Shown one piece after another: positions 21,161 to 28,742 of a stretch of 64,000 nt of DNA. The notes under the pieces are model-generated. The model was not told the origin of the DNA and did not search any database. It saw only the letters and a list, made by a program, of their open reading frames with translations. A program made the translations under genes and the position numbers. This stretch comes from Mycobacterium shimoidei (lineage in GTDB: Bacteria > Actinomycetota > Actinomycetes > Mycobacteriales > Mycobacteriaceae): assembly GCA_002101905.1 (NCBI GenBank), contig LQPU01000004.1, forward strand, positions 1 through 64,000, read 5' to 3'. Positions within the stretch are counted from its first letter, which is position 1; each line of letters begins with the position of its first letter.

Positions 21161-21775
21161 CTACGGCTGGCCGGGCTTGAGCCGTACGAACAGCGCCTCG
21201 GCGTCGGTCAACACTGTGTCGCCGTCGCACAACCGTCCCTCGACGAAGATCTTGCGGCCGTCCACGCGACTTATTCCGGCGTCGACGTGAAGCTCTTTTT
21301 CGATCGGCACGATCTGGCGGTAGTTGACGTGCAGGTAGGCGGTGCGCTGATAGGGCCCACCGGTGAGCACCGCCGAGGCCAGCCCGAGCACCGAATCGAA
21401 GAGGTGCGCGACCTCGCCGCCATGCACGGCGCCGTTGCGGCCCAGATGAAACCGGCGAAAGTAAGCCCAGCCGCGGATGCGGCCGTCGTCTGTTTTCTTC
21501 ATCTTCATCGGCACCGACAACAGGTTGCCGCGCATCGGCAGGTCCATTCGGCGGCCCGACGGGGAGCGCCATTCGTCGGTGTCGAACGGGCTCAACAGGT
21601 CGGACACCTTCTCGATGAGGTTGGCCGCCTCGCTGATCACCTCGTCGGGTGCGTCGACGGCGCGGGCGTGATCCTGCAGCGCTCGCATGGCGTCGATGAA
21701 CCGGCCGTAGTCCGGACCGCCCTTGGTCGTCGGCTCGGGCGGGTTGAATCCGCCGCCGGGATGTTTGGCGTTCAC
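21161..21775 (-). CDS. Hot-dog fold thioesterase (PaaI-like)
   Basis: A 204-residue protein from GTG 21775. The hot-dog thioesterase core occupies residues about 95-195, with the active-site helix motif GAVHGGEVAHLFDSVLG and the strand TAYLHVNYRQIVPI. The N-terminal 90 residues are a helical extension. Acts on acyl-CoA-type thioesters; substrate unknown. It converges with the antiporter, leaving three bases between stop codons. The longer open frame upstream overlaps the aldo/keto reductase gene and is not real. Confidence 0.85.
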   Translation of the reverse strand: MNAKHPGGGFNPPEPTTKGGPDYGRFIDAMRALQDHARAVDAPDEVISEAANLIEKVSDLLSPFDTDEWRSPSGRRMDLPMRGNLLSVPMKMKKTDDGRIRGWAYFRRFHLGRNGAVHGGEVAHLFDSVLGLASAVLTGGPYQRTAYLHVNYRQIVPIEKELHVDAGISRVDGRKIFVEGRLCDGDTVLTDAEALFVRLKPGQP

Positions 21776-21825
21776 TCTGCGCTCACCGCGCGGTCCACTC
21801 GCACTTTTGCACGGTAGCCGCAGAG

Positions 21826-22689
21826 TCAGTTGGCGCTCAGCTGGGCCCCGGCCGCCGCGAGTGTCTCGAACTCGTCGTCGGACAGTGTGATCTCGGCGGC
21901 GGCGACGTTTTCCTCCAGGTGCGCCACGCTGGATGTGCCCGGGATCGGCAGCATTACCGGTGAGCGCTTGAGCAGCCACGCCAGCGCCAGCTGCGAGGGC
22001 GTCGCGTTGTGTTCGGCGGCGATCTTCTGCAGCGGTCCGTCCGGCGCGGCCAACGGCCCGGCCGCCAGCGGGAACCACGGGATGAATGCGATCCCCTGCT
22101 CGGTCGCGGCGTCCACCAGCGGCTCGGCGGTCCGCGCGGCCAGGTTGTACAGGTTCTGCACCGACACGATCTGGGTGATCTGCTGGGCCTCGGTGAGCTG
22201 GTCGACGGTGACCTCGGACAGGCCGATGTGCCGGATCTTGCCTTCGTCTTTCAGCTTGGCCAACTCGCCGACCTGGTCGGCCAGCGGAAAGTTGCGATCC
22301 ACCCGATGCAGCTGGAACAGGTCGATGGTCTCGACGCCCAGGCGCCGCAGACTCATCTCGCATTCCTGGCGCAGATAGCTGGGATTGCCCAGCGGGATCC
22401 ATATATCCGGCCCGGTGCGCAGCAGCCCCGCCTTGGTCGCGATCACCACGCCGTCATAGGGATGCAATGCCTCGCAGATGATCTCCTCGGCAATGTACGG
22501 GCCATACGAGTCTGCGGTGTCGATGAAGTTGACGCCGAGTTCCACCGCGCGGCGCAACACCCGCACCGCTTCGTCGCGGTCGGCCGGCGGGCCCCACACA
22601 CCCTTGCCGGTGAGGCGCATCGCGCCGTATCCGAGCCGGTTGACCGTGAGGTCGCCGAGAGTCAACGTTCCGGAAAGTTGCGCATTCAC
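21826..22689 (-). CDS. Aldo/keto reductase
   Basis: A 287-residue NADPH-dependent (alpha/beta)8 barrel oxidoreductase. The catalytic residues can be seen as Asp and Tyr in FIDTADSYGPY, Lys in VVIATKAG and His in DLFQLHRVD; the NADP-binding IPGTSSVAHLEENV comes near the C-terminus. Start GTG 22689, divergent from the DUF1990 gene 33 bases away. Similar to mycobacterial AKR proteins such as Rv2298; the carbonyl substrate is not predictable. Confidence 0.92.
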   Translation of the reverse strand: MNAQLSGTLTLGDLTVNRLGYGAMRLTGKGVWGPPADRDEAVRVLRRAVELGVNFIDTADSYGPYIAEEIICEALHPYDGVVIATKAGLLRTGPDIWIPLGNPSYLRQECEMSLRRLGVETIDLFQLHRVDRNFPLADQVGELAKLKDEGKIRHIGLSEVTVDQLTEAQQITQIVSVQNLYNLAARTAEPLVDAATEQGIAFIPWFPLAAGPLAAPDGPLQKIAAEHNATPSQLALAWLLKRSPVMLPIPGTSSVAHLEENVAAAEITLSDDEFETLAAAGAQLSAN

Positions 22690-22722
22690 AGTGCCGACCG
22701 TACGCGTGGCAAGCTGAAATGC

Positions 22723-23220
22723 GTGGACCTAGACACGCTGGCAGACTTTCCGCTGACCTATCCAGAAGTGGGCGCGACGGCCGGTCCCCCGCCGCCTGGC
22801 TACAAGTACCTGGGGTTTTCCAGCCAAATCGGAGTGGGCCAGAAGCGTTTTCAGGATGCCGCGGCCGCGGTGATGCACTGGGGCATGCAGCGCGGGGCCG
22901 GGTTGCGGGTGCGGGCCAGCAGCGACGTCGTCACCATCGGCGCCGTGGTCATGGTCGGGCTCGGTTTCGTGTGGGCGCCCTGCCGGGTGGTCTACGTCAT
23001 CGACGAACCCGACATCAAAGGTTTCGCCTACGGCACGCTGCCCGGCCACCCGGAGTCCGGTGAGGAGCGCTTCGTGGTGCGCCACGACCCGGTCACCGCC
23101 GCGGTGTTCGCCGAAGTGTCGTCGTTCTCCCGGCCGGCCAAATGGTGGAGCAAAGCCGCCGGGCCACTGCTCACGCTGGGTCAGCGGATCATCGCCAAGC
23201 GCTACGTACACGCGGTGTAG
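22723..23220 (+). CDS. DUF1990 family protein
   Basis: A 165-residue protein with the family hallmarks: N-terminal FPLTYPEVGAT, GYKYLGFSSQIGVG, the central RASSDVVTIGAVVMVGLG and GFAYGTLPGHPESGEERFVV, and a C-terminal segment with KWWSKAAGPLLTLGQRIIAKRY. DUF1990 proteins (plant UPF0548 relatives) have no firmly established function; a SRPBCC-like lipid or small-ligand binding fold is suspected. Start GTG 22723. Confidence 0.85.
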   Translation: MDLDTLADFPLTYPEVGATAGPPPPGYKYLGFSSQIGVGQKRFQDAAAAVMHWGMQRGAGLRVRASSDVVTIGAVVMVGLGFVWAPCRVVYVIDEPDIKGFAYGTLPGHPESGEERFVVRHDPVTAAVFAEVSSFSRPAKWWSKAAGPLLTLGQRIIAKRYVHAV

Positions 23221-23233
23221 AAAACACGGCTCC

Positions 23234-23260
23234 GCGACCGCGGCAAGAGCACGCGGTCGC
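23234..23260. terminator. Bidirectional hairpin terminator
   Basis: A perfect 9-bp stem, GCGACCGCG (23234-23242) and CGCGGTCGC (23252-23260), with a 9-base loop, midway between the converging DUF1990 and DoxX genes. It has no U-tract, which is typical for mycobacteria. Confidence 0.75.
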
Positions 23261-23275
23261 CGAGGGTCCGGCCGG

Positions 23276-23713
23276 CTAGTGCCGGGCTGGTGTGGCCGTG
23301 TGGTACGCCTGCGCCAGCCGGGCGAGCGCGACGGCGCCGAGCAACAGGCCGAAGTCGCGCAGCGCGATGTCGTAGTAGCCGGAATAGGTGACCAGGTTGA
23401 TGATGATGCCGGCCAGCCAGGCGGCGACCACCCAGCCGCCGATGCGCGGCGCGACCGCGACGAGTATCCCGGCCGCGATCTCGATCACGCCCACCAGATA
23501 CATGCACTGGTCAGCGGTGCCGGGCACGATGTCGTCGATCCAACCGGCCAGATACATGCTCCAGTGATGTGGATGTGTCAGCAAATTGAAGAACTTGTCC
23601 AGACCGAACAGGATCGGCGCGACGGTGAACCCGAGACGCAGCAGCGCATACGCGGAAAACGCTGGGTCCTTCAGTCGGTCCACAGTGGTGGAACTGCTTT
23701 GGGTAGCGGTCAT
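23276..23713 (-). CDS. DoxX family membrane protein
   Basis: A 145-residue protein with four membrane helices. DoxX features include YALLRLGFTVAPILFGLDKFFN at the first helix and IEIAAGILVAVAPRIGGWVV in the middle. A strong GGAGGAA site precedes ATG 23713. DoxX proteins in M. tuberculosis form a membrane redox complex with SodA and SseA that handles thiol and oxidative stress; a related role is possible. Divergently paired with a cysteine-bearing HTH regulator across a palindromic promoter, so it is the likely main target of that regulator. Confidence 0.88.
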   Translation of the reverse strand: MTATQSSSTTVDRLKDPAFSAYALLRLGFTVAPILFGLDKFFNLLTHPHHWSMYLAGWIDDIVPGTADQCMYLVGVIEIAAGILVAVAPRIGGWVVAAWLAGIIINLVTYSGYYDIALRDFGLLLGAVALARLAQAYHTATPARH

Positions 23714-23743
23714 GATTTCCTCCTGAACCTAACGGATACTAAT

Positions 23744-23776
23744 TTGGACGTTAGAACCTGTACACTCTAACGTCAA
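23744..23776. promoter_or_regulatory. Face-to-face promoters with a 9-bp palindromic operator
   Basis: GACGTTAGA (23747-23755) and TCTAACGTC (23766-23774) form a perfect inverted repeat with a 10-base spacer. On the reverse strand it provides TTGACG (23776-23771), 17 bases, then TAACGT (23753-23748), a good SigA promoter for doxX. On the forward strand it gives TTGGAC (23744-23749), 18 bases, TAACGT (23768-23773) for the regulator gene. A further half-site CTAACG is at 23729-23734. A repressor bound here would block both promoters. Confidence 0.75.
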
Positions 23777-23794
23777 GAGTTCTACTACTTAGAA

Positions 23795-24487
23795 GTGGGC
23801 AAAATGGACGACCTGCAGCGTGATGCCGCCGGCATCGGTGCGCTGGCCGACCCGGTGCGCCGTGACCTTTACCGGTATGTCTGCTCGCAAGACGGGCCGG
23901 TCAGTCGTGACCAGGCGGCGCAGGCCGTCGGCATTGCCCGCCACCAGGCGAAATTCCACCTCGATCGGCTGGAGGCCGAGGGGCTGCTGGAATGCGACTA
24001 CGCGCGGTTGACCGGGCGGTCGGGTCCCGGTGCCGGACGGACCTCGAAGCGGTACCGGCGCGCCCGCCGCGACATCGCGGTCAGCCTGCCGCGACGCGAC
24101 TACGAGCTGGCCGGGCGACTGATGGCCGATGCCATCGCCTCGTCGGCACTGACCGGCGTGCCGGTCATCGAGGCGCTGCACCAAATCGCCCGCGACTACG
24201 GCCGCGCCATCGCCGACGGCCAACGGGCGGGCGACGGCAAGTCAGCGCTCTTACTTGCCGCGGCAGTGCTGGCCGAGCACGGTTACGAGCCACGACGTGT
24301 TGACGACGAGATCCACTTGGCCAATTGCCCGTTTCACGCGCTGGCCCAGCGCCAGACCGAACTGGCCTGCGGCATGAACCATGCCCTGATCTCCGGCGTG
24401 GCCGAGGCGTTCACCCCGCACTGTCCGCGCGCACGGCTGCAGCCGCACCCGGATCAGTGCTGTGTGGTGGTGACGGCGGGGGACTGA
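23795..24487 (+). CDS. SufR-like HTH regulator with C-terminal cysteines (DoxX side)
   Basis: A 230-residue protein. Residues 14-70 form an ArsR/winged HTH (ALADPVRRDLYRYV, then RDQAAQAVGIARHQAKFHL), followed by a beta-wing with a Gly/Arg-rich GRSGPGAGRTSKRYRR. The C-terminal half has Cys178 in NCPFHALA, Cys192 in ELACGMNHALISG, Cys210 and a Cys222-Cys223 pair. The CPF...C..H layout resembles SufR-type iron-sulfur regulators, so I infer an Fe-S or other thiol sensor. Start GTG 23795 or ATG 23804. It ends within the 3' end of the convergent nitronate monooxygenase gene (34-base overlap). Confidence 0.82.
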   Translation: MGKMDDLQRDAAGIGALADPVRRDLYRYVCSQDGPVSRDQAAQAVGIARHQAKFHLDRLEAEGLLECDYARLTGRSGPGAGRTSKRYRRARRDIAVSLPRRDYELAGRLMADAIASSALTGVPVIEALHQIARDYGRAIADGQRAGDGKSALLLAAAVLAEHGYEPRRVDDEIHLANCPFHALAQRQTELACGMNHALISGVAEAFTPHCPRARLQPHPDQCCVVVTAGD

Positions 24488-25431
24488 TCGCCCCAACGGG
24501 TCAACAGGCTTTCCGCGCCCGCGCACAGTCGCTTGATCACGTCGGCGACCGGTTCCACGCCGGTGATCTTGCCGACGCCCTCACCGGCGTCGACGGGCGC
24601 GACCCGGTAATCCTCGGCCTCGATCGCCGCGGCAAGCTCAGCCTGCGCGCCGGGATCGTCAGCCAGCGCATCTTCGTGGCCGTCCCAGCGTGCGACGAAG
24701 TCGTTGCGCAGCACACGCGACGGAAACCGCTGCGGCCATGGACGTCCGCGGCCGACGTCGAAGACCCGGGTGGCCGTGGTGTCGGTTTCGCGCGCGGCGA
24801 TCAGTGCTTGGCGGCCGGCGTCGCTGGTCAGTGCCTCGGGGCAGGCCGACAAACATGTGCCCAACCACACCCCGCTGGCCCCGGCAGCCAGAACTGCGGC
24901 CAGGCTTCGCGGCGAGGCGATTCCGCCGGCGGCCAGCACCGGTACCGACACCGCGTCCAAGACCGCATCGAGCAGTGGCAGCAATGCGATCTTGGCCTCC
25001 CCGTGGCCGCCGCCTTCGGCGCCGCGGGCAATCAGCACGTCGATGCCGGCGTCTTGCGCACGCCGGGCCTGGTCGACATCGTAAACCTGTGTGGCCGTGG
25101 CGATTTCGGCGTCATGCGCGGGCGTCACCCATGACAGGTCGGTACCGAAACTGACCGACAACAGTACCGGTCGCGCGGCCAGCGCCGCATCGAACAGCTC
25201 CGGTTCCTGGCGCATCACCCAGTCGACCAAGCCGATGCCGAACCTGCCGCGCACGTGCTGCAGTTCGGCACGCAGCGATGACGCCGATCCGGCACTGCCC
25301 ATGCCGACCATGCCCAGTCCGCCCGCCGCGGTGACCGCCGCGGCAAGCCGTCCGCCGGCGACTCCGCCCATCGGGGCGTTGACGATCGGCACCGCCAGCC
25401 CCATGGCTCGGGACCACTGCGTGGAGAGCAC
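24454..25431 (-). CDS. Nitronate monooxygenase / 2-nitropropane dioxygenase family
   Basis: A 325-residue FMN-dependent TIM barrel. Typical motifs are the N-terminal PIVNAPMGGVAGGRLAAAV, GGLGMVGMG, IARGAEGGGHG (with His near the flavin), PVLAAGGIASP and GASGVWLGTCLSACPE. The family oxidises alkyl nitronates or acts on related nitro compounds, and also includes enoyl-reductase-like members, so the substrate is only inferred. The start is GTG 25431, twelve bases after the cupin stop, so it is probably the last gene of the fdxA operon. Confidence 0.9.
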   Translation of the reverse strand: MLSTQWSRAMGLAVPIVNAPMGGVAGGRLAAAVTAAGGLGMVGMGSAGSASSLRAELQHVRGRFGIGLVDWVMRQEPELFDAALAARPVLLSVSFGTDLSWVTPAHDAEIATATQVYDVDQARRAQDAGIDVLIARGAEGGGHGEAKIALLPLLDAVLDAVSVPVLAAGGIASPRSLAAVLAAGASGVWLGTCLSACPEALTSDAGRQALIAARETDTTATRVFDVGRGRPWPQRFPSRVLRNDFVARWDGHEDALADDPGAQAELAAAIEAEDYRVAPVDAGEGVGKITGVEPVADVIKRLCAGAESLLTRWGDQSPAVTTTQH

Positions 25432-25443
25432 CCGCTATGCCAG

Positions 25444-25785
25444 CTATGCCGTCGACAGACTCTTGAAGACGGTCAGCATGATCACCGAATCCTCGACGGC
25501 CTGCAGTGAGTGCCGTTGCGGCGGGATGATGACGTAGTCGCCGGTCTTACCCTCCCACTTGTCGTCGCCGGCGATGAGCTGCACGTGCCCCTGCAGGACC
25601 TGCAGCGACGCCTGACCGGGGCTGTCGTGTTCGGCAAGGCCCTGACCGGCCAACAACGCCATCACGGTCTGCCGGAGTTCGTGGTCGTGCCCCCCGTGCA
25701 GGGTGTGCGCGGCGCGCCCACTGTGCGCTTGCCGGGCCTCGGCCAGCTTTTGGTCGGCCAAGCCGGTCAGCGAGATGGATTCCAT
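25444..25785 (-). CDS. Small cupin-domain protein
   Basis: A 113-residue single-domain cupin starting at ATG 25785 (GAAGGA site upstream). Cupin motif 1 is degenerate in this region (AEHDSPGQASLQVLQGHVQL) and motif 2 reads GDYVIIPPQRHSLQAVED. A His-rich stretch, HTLHGGHDHELRQ, precedes the barrel. Role unknown; the conserved His residues suggest metal binding. Located inside the fdxA operon between a membrane protein and the nitronate monooxygenase. The open frame to 25947 is longer but that part overlaps the neighbouring gene. Confidence 0.85.
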   Translation of the reverse strand: MESISLTGLADQKLAEARQAHSGRAAHTLHGGHDHELRQTVMALLAGQGLAEHDSPGQASLQVLQGHVQLIAGDDKWEGKTGDYVIIPPQRHSLQAVEDSVIMLTVFKSLSTA

Positions 25786-25808
25786 CGATGCGTCCTTCGG
25801 TCGCGGTT

Positions 25809-26234
25809 TCAGCTGGACAGTAGAAGGATCCCGGCTGCCGCCAGGGCGAACACCTTGACCAGCTCGAGGCCTACATAAGCGTAGTGGGCACGCGACCGTG
25901 GCGCGTTGAGGCCGGCCAGCACCTTGTCCGACCGGCGGTTCAGCCACGGGCGCACCAGGAGCAGCTGACCGGCCAGCACGGCGAACGCGACGACAAAGGC
26001 GACGTTGGCAGCCGGAGTCGGCAGATCGATCAGCATGGCCACCAAGATGACGACCGCCAGGATGACCTCGACGGTGTTGAGTGCCCGAAAGACCAACCGG
26101 CCGATCCCGAGCCCGATCTGCAGCGTCACGTTGGGGGCACGGAACTTCAGCGGTGCTTCCAAAAATGAAATGGCCAGCACCATGCCCAGCCAGAGGAAGG
26201 TCAGGGCGACGGCGATCGCAGGTGCAGTACTCAT
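25809..26234 (-). CDS. Four-helix membrane protein of the fdxA operon
   Basis: A 141-residue protein with four predicted helices (about 5-25, 50-68, 76-93 and 118-140). Distinctive soluble segments are SFLEAPLKFRAP after helix 1 and GLGIGRLVFRALN before helix 2; the Glu in FLEAP and the Arg pair are the only conspicuous charges near membrane ends. I do not recognise a characterised family. The ATG at 26234 overlaps the regulator stop (ATGA), so the two are translationally coupled. Confidence 0.82.
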   Translation of the reverse strand: MSTAPAIAVALTFLWLGMVLAISFLEAPLKFRAPNVTLQIGLGIGRLVFRALNTVEVILAVVILVAMLIDLPTPAANVAFVVAFAVLAGQLLLVRPWLNRRSDKVLAGLNAPRSRAHYAYVGLELVKVFALAAAGILLLSS

Positions 26235-26887
26235 GTGACGGTGTCCGTTCGGGTTAGGTGAGCCAGGCAGAGGTCTGGCTCCGCGAACGCGTCCAGGCGG
26301 TCGACGGTCACTGGCGCGTTCCAGGCTTCCAGCGCTCCCTGCATGAGCCCGAGGTGGATCGGGCAGACCACGGCGGTGCGGGCCTCGGCCAGCTCCAGAA
26401 ACGGGCAGTGCCGCAAACCGACCCGATGTTGGCCGCGGCGCTCGGGTGCGAACCCGAGCTCGTCGAGAACCTCGAGAAGGTGCTCGACGGATTTCTTGAC
26501 TCCTACCTTTCCGGTAGGCGATTGCAGCTGCCGTCCCCACGCCCGACCGGCAGCCAGAGCCTTTGTACCCGGGTCGCTCTCCGCCGCGAACGCCAAGCTG
26601 AGGATCTCGGCGAGCACCTGGTAACTCCGTGGGCCATCCCGGTCCATCCGGGCAGTTGCCCGAAACATCAGCGGCGGCCGGCCCGGCCGCTTGTGATCCG
26701 CCGCCACCTGCTCGACCTGGCCGGCATTGACCAGCCTGTCGAGATGGAAGCGCACGGTGTTGGGGTGCAGATGTAGCTCGTCGGCGATCGCGGCGATGCT
26801 CATCGGGGCGCTCGCCGATTTGAGCACCCGCAATACGTCACGGCGATGACCGACCGGTTCGGTTGTTGTCTTGACGATCTCGCTCAC
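26231..26887 (-). CDS. SufR-like HTH regulator with C-terminal cysteines (ferredoxin side)
   Basis: A 218-residue protein, same architecture as the regulator at 23795. Residues 14-60 form an HTH (RRDVLRVLKSA, IAAIADELHLHPNTVRFHLDRL) and KRPGRPPLMFRA is the wing. The C-terminal sensor carries Cys161 in HCPFLELAEA, Cys175 in VVCPIHLGLMQGALE and Cys207 in DLCLAHL; the first two are 14 residues apart in both proteins. GTG 26887 overlaps the fdxA stop (GTGA). Likely autoregulates through the palindrome at 27248-27275; iron-sulfur binding is an inference from the cysteine layout. Confidence 0.85.
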   Translation of the reverse strand: MSEIVKTTTEPVGHRRDVLRVLKSASAPMSIAAIADELHLHPNTVRFHLDRLVNAGQVEQVAADHKRPGRPPLMFRATARMDRDGPRSYQVLAEILSLAFAAESDPGTKALAAGRAWGRQLQSPTGKVGVKKSVEHLLEVLDELGFAPERRGQHRVGLRHCPFLELAEARTAVVCPIHLGLMQGALEAWNAPVTVDRLDAFAEPDLCLAHLTRTDTVT

Positions 26888-27240
26888 GCTCCTTGCGCTT
26901 CGTCCGCCTTCGGCAGGCTAGCCACCAGCGGAGCGTCCACGCCCAGCGGCCCCACCTTGGCCGCTCCCCCCGGTGAACCCAACGGCTCGTCTCGTCCCGG
27001 CAACGTCTCACTGAAGAACGCTGCATTGTCGGCTATGTACGGCTGCAGATCCTCGGGCAGGTCGTCTTCGTAATAAATCGCGTCAACCGGGCAAACCGGT
27101 TCGCATGCTCCGCAATCCACGCACTCGTCGGGGTGAATGTAGAGTGCGCGCGCGCCCTCGTAAATGCAATCGACCGGGCACTCATCGACGCATGCCCGAT
27201 CCATCACGTCGACGCAGGGCTTTCCGATCACGTACGTCAT
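26884..27240 (-). CDS. fdxA: 7Fe ferredoxin FdxA-like
   Basis: A 118-residue ferredoxin. Cys9, Cys17, Cys21, Cys25 (CVDVMDRACVDECPVDC) and Cys40, Cys43, Cys46, Cys50 (CVDCGACEPVCP) fit one 3Fe-4S and one 4Fe-4S cluster. The C-terminal PLGSPGGAAKVGPLGVD tail is that of mycobacterial FdxA (Rv2007c). ATG 27240 lies seven bases after TAAACT (27253-27248 reverse), so the transcript is probably leaderless. First gene of a five-gene operon ending in the nitronate monooxygenase. Electron donor for an unidentified partner. Confidence 0.93.
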   Translation of the reverse strand: MTYVIGKPCVDVMDRACVDECPVDCIYEGARALYIHPDECVDCGACEPVCPVDAIYYEDDLPEDLQPYIADNAAFFSETLPGRDEPLGSPGGAAKVGPLGVDAPLVASLPKADEAQGA

Positions 27241-27244
27241 GCGC

Positions 27245-27275
27245 TAGAGTTTACACAAGTGGACTTGTGAAAACT
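27245..27275. promoter_or_regulatory. Overlapping divergent promoters with a 28-bp palindromic operator
   Basis: AGTTTACACAAGT (27248-27260) and ACTTGTGAAAACT (27263-27275) form an inverted repeat with a two-base spacer and one mismatch in 13 positions; the inner core CACAAGT-N2-ACTTGTG is perfect. The left arm contains the reverse-strand -10 of fdxA (TAAACT). Directly beside it, TAGAGT (27245-27250) can serve as the forward -10 for the DUF2249-cupin gene. A dimer bound here would control both transcription units. Confidence 0.8.
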
Positions 27276-27294
27276 AGAGGAGGCATGAAACTGC

Positions 27295-27891
27295 ATGGCC
27301 GAGAACGAACTTGACGTCCGACAGCTACCCAAGCCGCAAAAACACCCGAAGATATTCGCCACCTATGCCGCCCTGTCGGTCGGTGAGTCGTTCGTGCTGG
27401 TCAACAACCATGATCCCAAGCATCTGCGAGACGAGTTCGAACTGGACCACGCCGGCAGCTACGGCTGGGAGTACGTGGAAAAAGGGCCTGAGCGCTGGCG
27501 TATCCGGATCACCAAGCTTGCCACCACCCCGCTGCCCCGGGTCCTCGCCAACACCGGCGAGATCGCAGCCGAGCCCGACGTGGCCGGGGCGGTGTGGAAG
27601 CTGGAGGTCCGCGATCGCGATCTGGATTCGAATGTCATCTCGCTGGCGCCGGGCGGCGGAATTGACGCGCACGCCGGCGCTGACGTCGACGTGTTGATCC
27701 ACGTGCTCGCCGGTGGCGGCCGGCTCACCACCGAGCGAGGCGACATCGAGCTGGTCCCGGGGGCGTTGCTGTGGCTGCCTAAGCGGTCCCGACGCCAGTT
27801 CAGCGCCGGCCCGGATGGCCTACGCTATTTGACCGTGCACCAGAAACGGGAGATCCTCCCGCTGATGCCGACCGTGCGGCAGGCGGTCTGA
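27295..27891 (+). CDS. DUF2249-cupin two-domain protein
   Basis: A 198-residue protein. Residues 5-72 match the DUF2249 pattern (DVRQLPKPQKHPKIFATYAA, then GESFVLVNNHDPKHL and YGWEYVEKGPERWRIRI). Residues about 100-185 are a cupin barrel (APGGGIDAHAGADVDVLIHV, ELVPGALLWLPKRSRRQF). DUF2249 domains are often found near hemerythrins and nitrogen-oxide genes in other bacteria; no activity is established. GAGGAGG at 27277-27283 is 11 bases before ATG 27295. It is the divergent partner of fdxA. Confidence 0.85.
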   Translation: MAENELDVRQLPKPQKHPKIFATYAALSVGESFVLVNNHDPKHLRDEFELDHAGSYGWEYVEKGPERWRIRITKLATTPLPRVLANTGEIAAEPDVAGAVWKLEVRDRDLDSNVISLAPGGGIDAHAGADVDVLIHVLAGGGRLTTERGDIELVPGALLWLPKRSRRQFSAGPDGLRYLTVHQKREILPLMPTVRQAV

Positions 27892-28742
27892 TGGCTTTCC
27901 CGACATCGGCCAACCGGACCGACGACACGCGACGGTCGCGAACGCGGCGGAGCCGGTCGCAACGGGCCGTCGCCGACAGCCAGGTACAAGGCCACTGGCT
28001 GCTCGCCCGGCTCGGCAAGCGGGTGCTGCGGCCGGGCGGCATCGAGCTGACCCGCAAGCTGTTGGCCCGCGCCGACGTCACCGATGCCGACGTGCTCGAG
28101 CTGGCACCGGGATTGGGCCGCACCGCGACCGAGATCCTGGCCCGCGGCCCGCGGTCATACATCGGCGCCGAGCAAGATCCCGACGCCGCCCGCACGGTCG
28201 AGGAGATTCTGAGAAGCCAGGCCGGACACGGCGATGTGCGCGTTACTGACGCCGCGGATACCGGCCTGCCCGACGCCAGCAGAGACGTTGTAATCGGCGA
28301 GGCGATGCTCACCATGCAGGGCGACACCGCCAAGCGCACCATCGTGTCCGAGGCGTCGCGAGTGCTGCGTCCGGGTGGGCGCTACGCCATCCACGAACTT
28401 GCGCTTACGCCTGACGACATCTCCGAAGCGGTGAAGACCGATGTCCGCCAGTCGCTGGCGCGAGCGATCAAAGTCAATGCCCGCCCGCTGACGGTGACCG
28501 AATGGACCCAGCTGCTGGCCGACAGCGGCCTGGTGGTCGACGAGATCGCAACGGCGCCGATGGCGCTGCTGCAACCGCGCCGCCTCGTCTCCGACGAAGG
28601 TCTGCTCGGGACACTGCGATTCGCCAAGAATCTGCTGACCCATCGCGATGCGCGGCGGCGGGTGCTGATCATGCGCCGCACCTTCCGCAGATATCGCGAC
28701 CAGTTAACCGCGGTGGCCATCGTGGCCCACAAGGCACGCTAG
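27891..28742 (+). CDS. Class I SAM-dependent methyltransferase
   Basis: A 283-residue methyltransferase with an Arg-rich N-terminus. Motif I is VLELAPGLGRTATEIL, followed by YIGAEQDPDAA and RVTDAADTGLPDASRDVVIGEAML; a RVLRPGGRYAIHEL strand is the post-III region. The fold resembles UbiE/Coq5-type enzymes. The A of its ATG is the last base of the upstream TGA, so it is coupled to the DUF2249-cupin gene and presumably co-regulated by the same palindrome. Confidence 0.88.
   Translation: MAFPTSANRTDDTRRSRTRRSRSQRAVADSQVQGHWLLARLGKRVLRPGGIELTRKLLARADVTDADVLELAPGLGRTATEILARGPRSYIGAEQDPDAARTVEEILRSQAGHGDVRVTDAADTGLPDASRDVVIGEAMLTMQGDTAKRTIVSEASRVLRPGGRYAIHELALTPDDISEAVKTDVRQSLARAIKVNARPLTVTEWTQLLADSGLVVDEIATAPMALLQPRRLVSDEGLLGTLRFAKNLLTHRDARRRVLIMRRTFRRYRDQLTAVAIVAHKAR

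Noticed and set aside
27295..27891. 3-hydroxyanthranilate 3,4-dioxygenase
   Set aside because: The C-terminal cupin and starting motif DVRQLP suggested it at first, but the N-terminal 70 residues fit DUF2249 and the iron-ligand pattern of that enzyme is not seen.
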